The notes under the pieces were generated by a model. It saw nothing but the letters and a program-made list of their open reading frames with translations. It made no database searches and was not told the origin of the DNA. This document shows positions 5,854 to 7,582 of a stretch of 7,582 nucleotides of DNA, in pieces (position 1 is the stretch's first letter; each line of letters begins with the position of its first letter). The DNA lies in contig DUCA01000224.1 in the NCBI GenBank assembly GCA_012960055.1, forward strand, positions 1,531-9,112, written 5' to 3'. The translations under genes were made by a program, and so were the position numbers. Source of the stretch: Cycloclasticus sp. GTDB taxonomy: Bacteria > Pseudomonadota > Gammaproteobacteria > Methylococcales > Cycloclasticaceae.

Positions 5854-7582
5854 TGAAAATAGAAACCGTTGCCGTTATCGGCGCCGGTGTTATGGGTAGC
5901 GGCATTGCCGCTCAAATCGCCAACGCCGGCAAAAAAGTATGGCTGCTCGATATCGTCCCAAAAGATGCTGACAACCGAAGTACCATTGCCCAAAGCGCCA
6001 TTCAGAAACTGCTAAAAGCCAAACCCGCTGCACTCATGCATAAGCGTAATGCTAAAAACATCTCTGCCGGTAACTTAGAAGATAATCTCAATGACCTTAG
6101 CAAGGTTGATTGGATAATAGAAGTCATTATCGAGCGCCTGGATTTAAAACAAGATTTATATAAAAGAATAGAGGCCGTGCGCAAACCAGGCAGTATCGTA
6201 TCGTCTAATACATCCACCCTACCGTTGGCAGACCTAACTGCCGGTTTACCCGACAGCTTCACCAAAGATTTCCTAATCACTCACTTCTTTAACCCCCCGC
6301 GTTACATGCGTTTATTAGAAATGGTGACAGGGCCCGATACACAGCAACAAGCGATTGACACAATAAGTCAGTTTTGTGACCACGAATTGGGCAAAGGCGT
6401 TGTTCACTGTAACGATACACCCGGGTTTATTGCCAACCGTATCGGTGCCTATTGGATGCAAACCGCCATGCTTGACACCATGCGCTTGGGTTTAAGTGTG
6501 GATGAAGCAGATGCCATCAGCGGCAAACCCATGGGTATACCAAAAACAGGTGTATTTGGTTTAATTGATTTGGTAGGCATAGATTTAATGCCTCATATTT
6601 TAGACTCAATGGTTCATTCATTAGCCAACACCGATGCTTTTCACGAGCAAGCCATTATCCCTGATGTGGTCACTAAGATGATTGCCGATGGTTATACCGG
6701 ACGAAAAGGCAAAGGCGGCTTTTATCGCATTAACAAATCCAGTGGTAAAAAGATTAAAGAATCTATTAACCTTGATACTGGCGAATATGCAACCAGCATC
6801 AAGCCCAGCTTAGGATCACTCAAACCCGCTATTGCAAAAGACCTGCGCAAACTACTCAATTTCGATGATAAAGGTGGTGCCTTCGCTTGGTCTGTTTTGT
6901 CCAAAACACTCAGTTATTCTGCTGCTCTGATTCCCGAAATTGGCGACAATATCGAAGCCATTGATCGTTCGATGAAACTCGGTTACAACTGGACATATGG
7001 CCCGTTTGAACTGATTGACAAAATCGGTATTGATTGGTTTATTGAAAAACTCGAATCAAAAAATCAAAGCATCCCCCCTATCCTAGCAGCCGCCAAAGGC
7101 AAAGGTTTTTATCGATTCCATGAGGGCAAACGCCAGTGTTTAAATCTATCGGGTGGCTACCAAACGTTAACGCGTGAAGACGGCATCTTACTGCTAGCGG
7201 ATATCAAATTACAGCAACGGCCGGTTAAGAGAAATGCATCGGCTAGCCTATGGGATATTGGCGATGGCGTTTTATGCCTAGAGTTCCACAGCAAAATGAA
7301 CGCCATTGACCCTGATATTCTTGCCATGATTGCTACCGCCGTTGATATCATCCCCAACAATTACAAGGCGCTGGTTCTGTACAACGAAGGCAGCAATTAC
7401 TCTGTAGGCGCTAACATCGGTTTAGCGCTGTTCGCAGCCAACGTTGCCGCTTGGCCGCAAATTGAAGGCATGGTGAAATCGGGGCAAGATGCCTATAAAG
7501 CGCTTAAACATACTCCCTTCCCCGTCGTTGGTGCACCTGCAGGCATGGCGTTGGGTGGGGGCTGTGAAAGTCTGCTTCATTG
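5853..7582 (+). CDS. 3-hydroxyacyl-CoA dehydrogenase/enoyl-CoA hydratase fusion, FadN-type, C-terminus cut by window edge
   Basis: 576 codons are visible with no stop; relatives such as Bacillus FadN are about 770-800 residues. The N-terminal NAD-binding domain has GAGVMGSGIA (residues 10-19). The dehydrogenase residues match the family: Ser118 (SSNTS), His144 (THFFNPPRYM), Glu156 (LLEMV) and Asn195 (DTPGFIANR). Two 3HCDH C-terminal domains follow in tandem, seen as repeated FGLIDLVGID (235-244) and FELIDKIGID (385-394), each ending in a KGKG.F motif (285-290, 415-419). From about residue 465 a crotonase domain begins, with oxyanion segments NYSVGANIG (515-523) and MALGGGCE (565-572) including a glutamate (Glu572) at the hydratase position. 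The order, dehydrogenase then hydratase, is opposite to FadB/FadJ. It would catalyse the two middle steps of beta-oxidation with the thiolase encoded just upstream, whose stop it overlaps by one base. The second hydratase glutamate lies beyond the edge. Confidence 0.93.
   Translation, partial: MKIETVAVIGAGVMGSGIAAQIANAGKKVWLLDIVPKDADNRSTIAQSAIQKLLKAKPAALMHKRNAKNISAGNLEDNLNDLSKVDWIIEVIIERLDLKQDLYKRIEAVRKPGSIVSSNTSTLPLADLTAGLPDSFTKDFLITHFFNPPRYMRLLEMVTGPDTQQQAIDTISQFCDHELGKGVVHCNDTPGFIANRIGAYWMQTAMLDTMRLGLSVDEADAISGKPMGIPKTGVFGLIDLVGIDLMPHILDSMVHSLANTDAFHEQAIIPDVVTKMIADGYTGRKGKGGFYRINKSSGKKIKESINLDTGEYATSIKPSLGSLKPAIAKDLRKLLNFDDKGGAFAWSVLSKTLSYSAALIPEIGDNIEAIDRSMKLGYNWTYGPFELIDKIGIDWFIEKLESKNQSIPPILAAAKGKGFYRFHEGKRQCLNLSGGYQTLTREDGILLLADIKLQQRPVKRNASASLWDIGDGVLCLEFHSKMNAIDPDILAMIATAVDIIPNNYKALVLYNEGSNYSVGANIGLALFAANVAAWPQIEGMVKSGQDAYKALKHTPFPVVGAPAGMALGGGCESLLH

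Noticed and set aside
6002..7360. Minus-strand open frames at 6002-6280, 6722-6904 and 7157-7360
   Set aside because: All are antisense to the dehydrogenase-hydratase fusion, which reads through to the right edge without a stop and carries the expected motifs.

Overview
The window is a fatty-acid (acyl-CoA) catabolism locus, most likely from a marine-type gammaproteobacterium. The evidence for this lineage is a FadD very close to the enterobacterial/gammaproteobacterial form, a LiuR-like MerR regulator with a palindrome of the type known for that family, a FadL-type outer-membrane porin remnant (so a Gram-negative), and moderate GC judged by eye. The genus cannot be fixed from the sequence alone.

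Layout. Positions 1-1612 (minus strand) hold two closely spaced genes transcribed leftwards: a crotonase-fold enzyme (821-1612), then, after a gap of 23 bases, an HSDL2-like short-chain dehydrogenase that runs off the left edge (1-797). Positions 1613-1737 are a divergent control region with two perfect palindromes. Positions 1738-2458 (plus) are a decayed fadL-like gene: signal peptide and N-terminal part in three different frames, then an apparent internal deletion that joins the N-terminal third or so to what looks like the last beta-strand. A strong intrinsic terminator (2486-2509) separates it from an intact fadD (2568-4229). After an 88-base gap carrying a palindromic operator comes a compact three-gene operon: merR-type regulator (4318-4704), FadA-type thiolase (4717-5853), and a 3-hydroxyacyl-CoA dehydrogenase/enoyl-CoA hydratase fusion of the FadN order (dehydrogenase first, hydratase last), which starts inside the thiolase stop codon (5853) and is cut by the right edge.

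How they fit together. FadL would import long-chain fatty acids across the outer membrane, but here the gene looks dead. FadD activates them to acyl-CoA at the inner membrane. The fusion protein would hydrate enoyl-CoA and oxidise 3-hydroxyacyl-CoA, and the thiolase would release acetyl-CoA. The leftward crotonase lacks both hydratase glutamates and is better read as an isomerase or other PaaG-like activity. No acyl-CoA dehydrogenase is visible in the window. The MerR regulator probably controls itself and the two downstream beta-oxidation genes through the palindrome at 4269-4284.

I see no RNA gene, CRISPR array, insertion sequence or integrase, and no convincing previously undescribed system. 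The most notable points are the decayed fadL, the operator-promoter overlap, the atypical crotonase active site, and the repeated ribosome-binding segment at both junctions of the operon.
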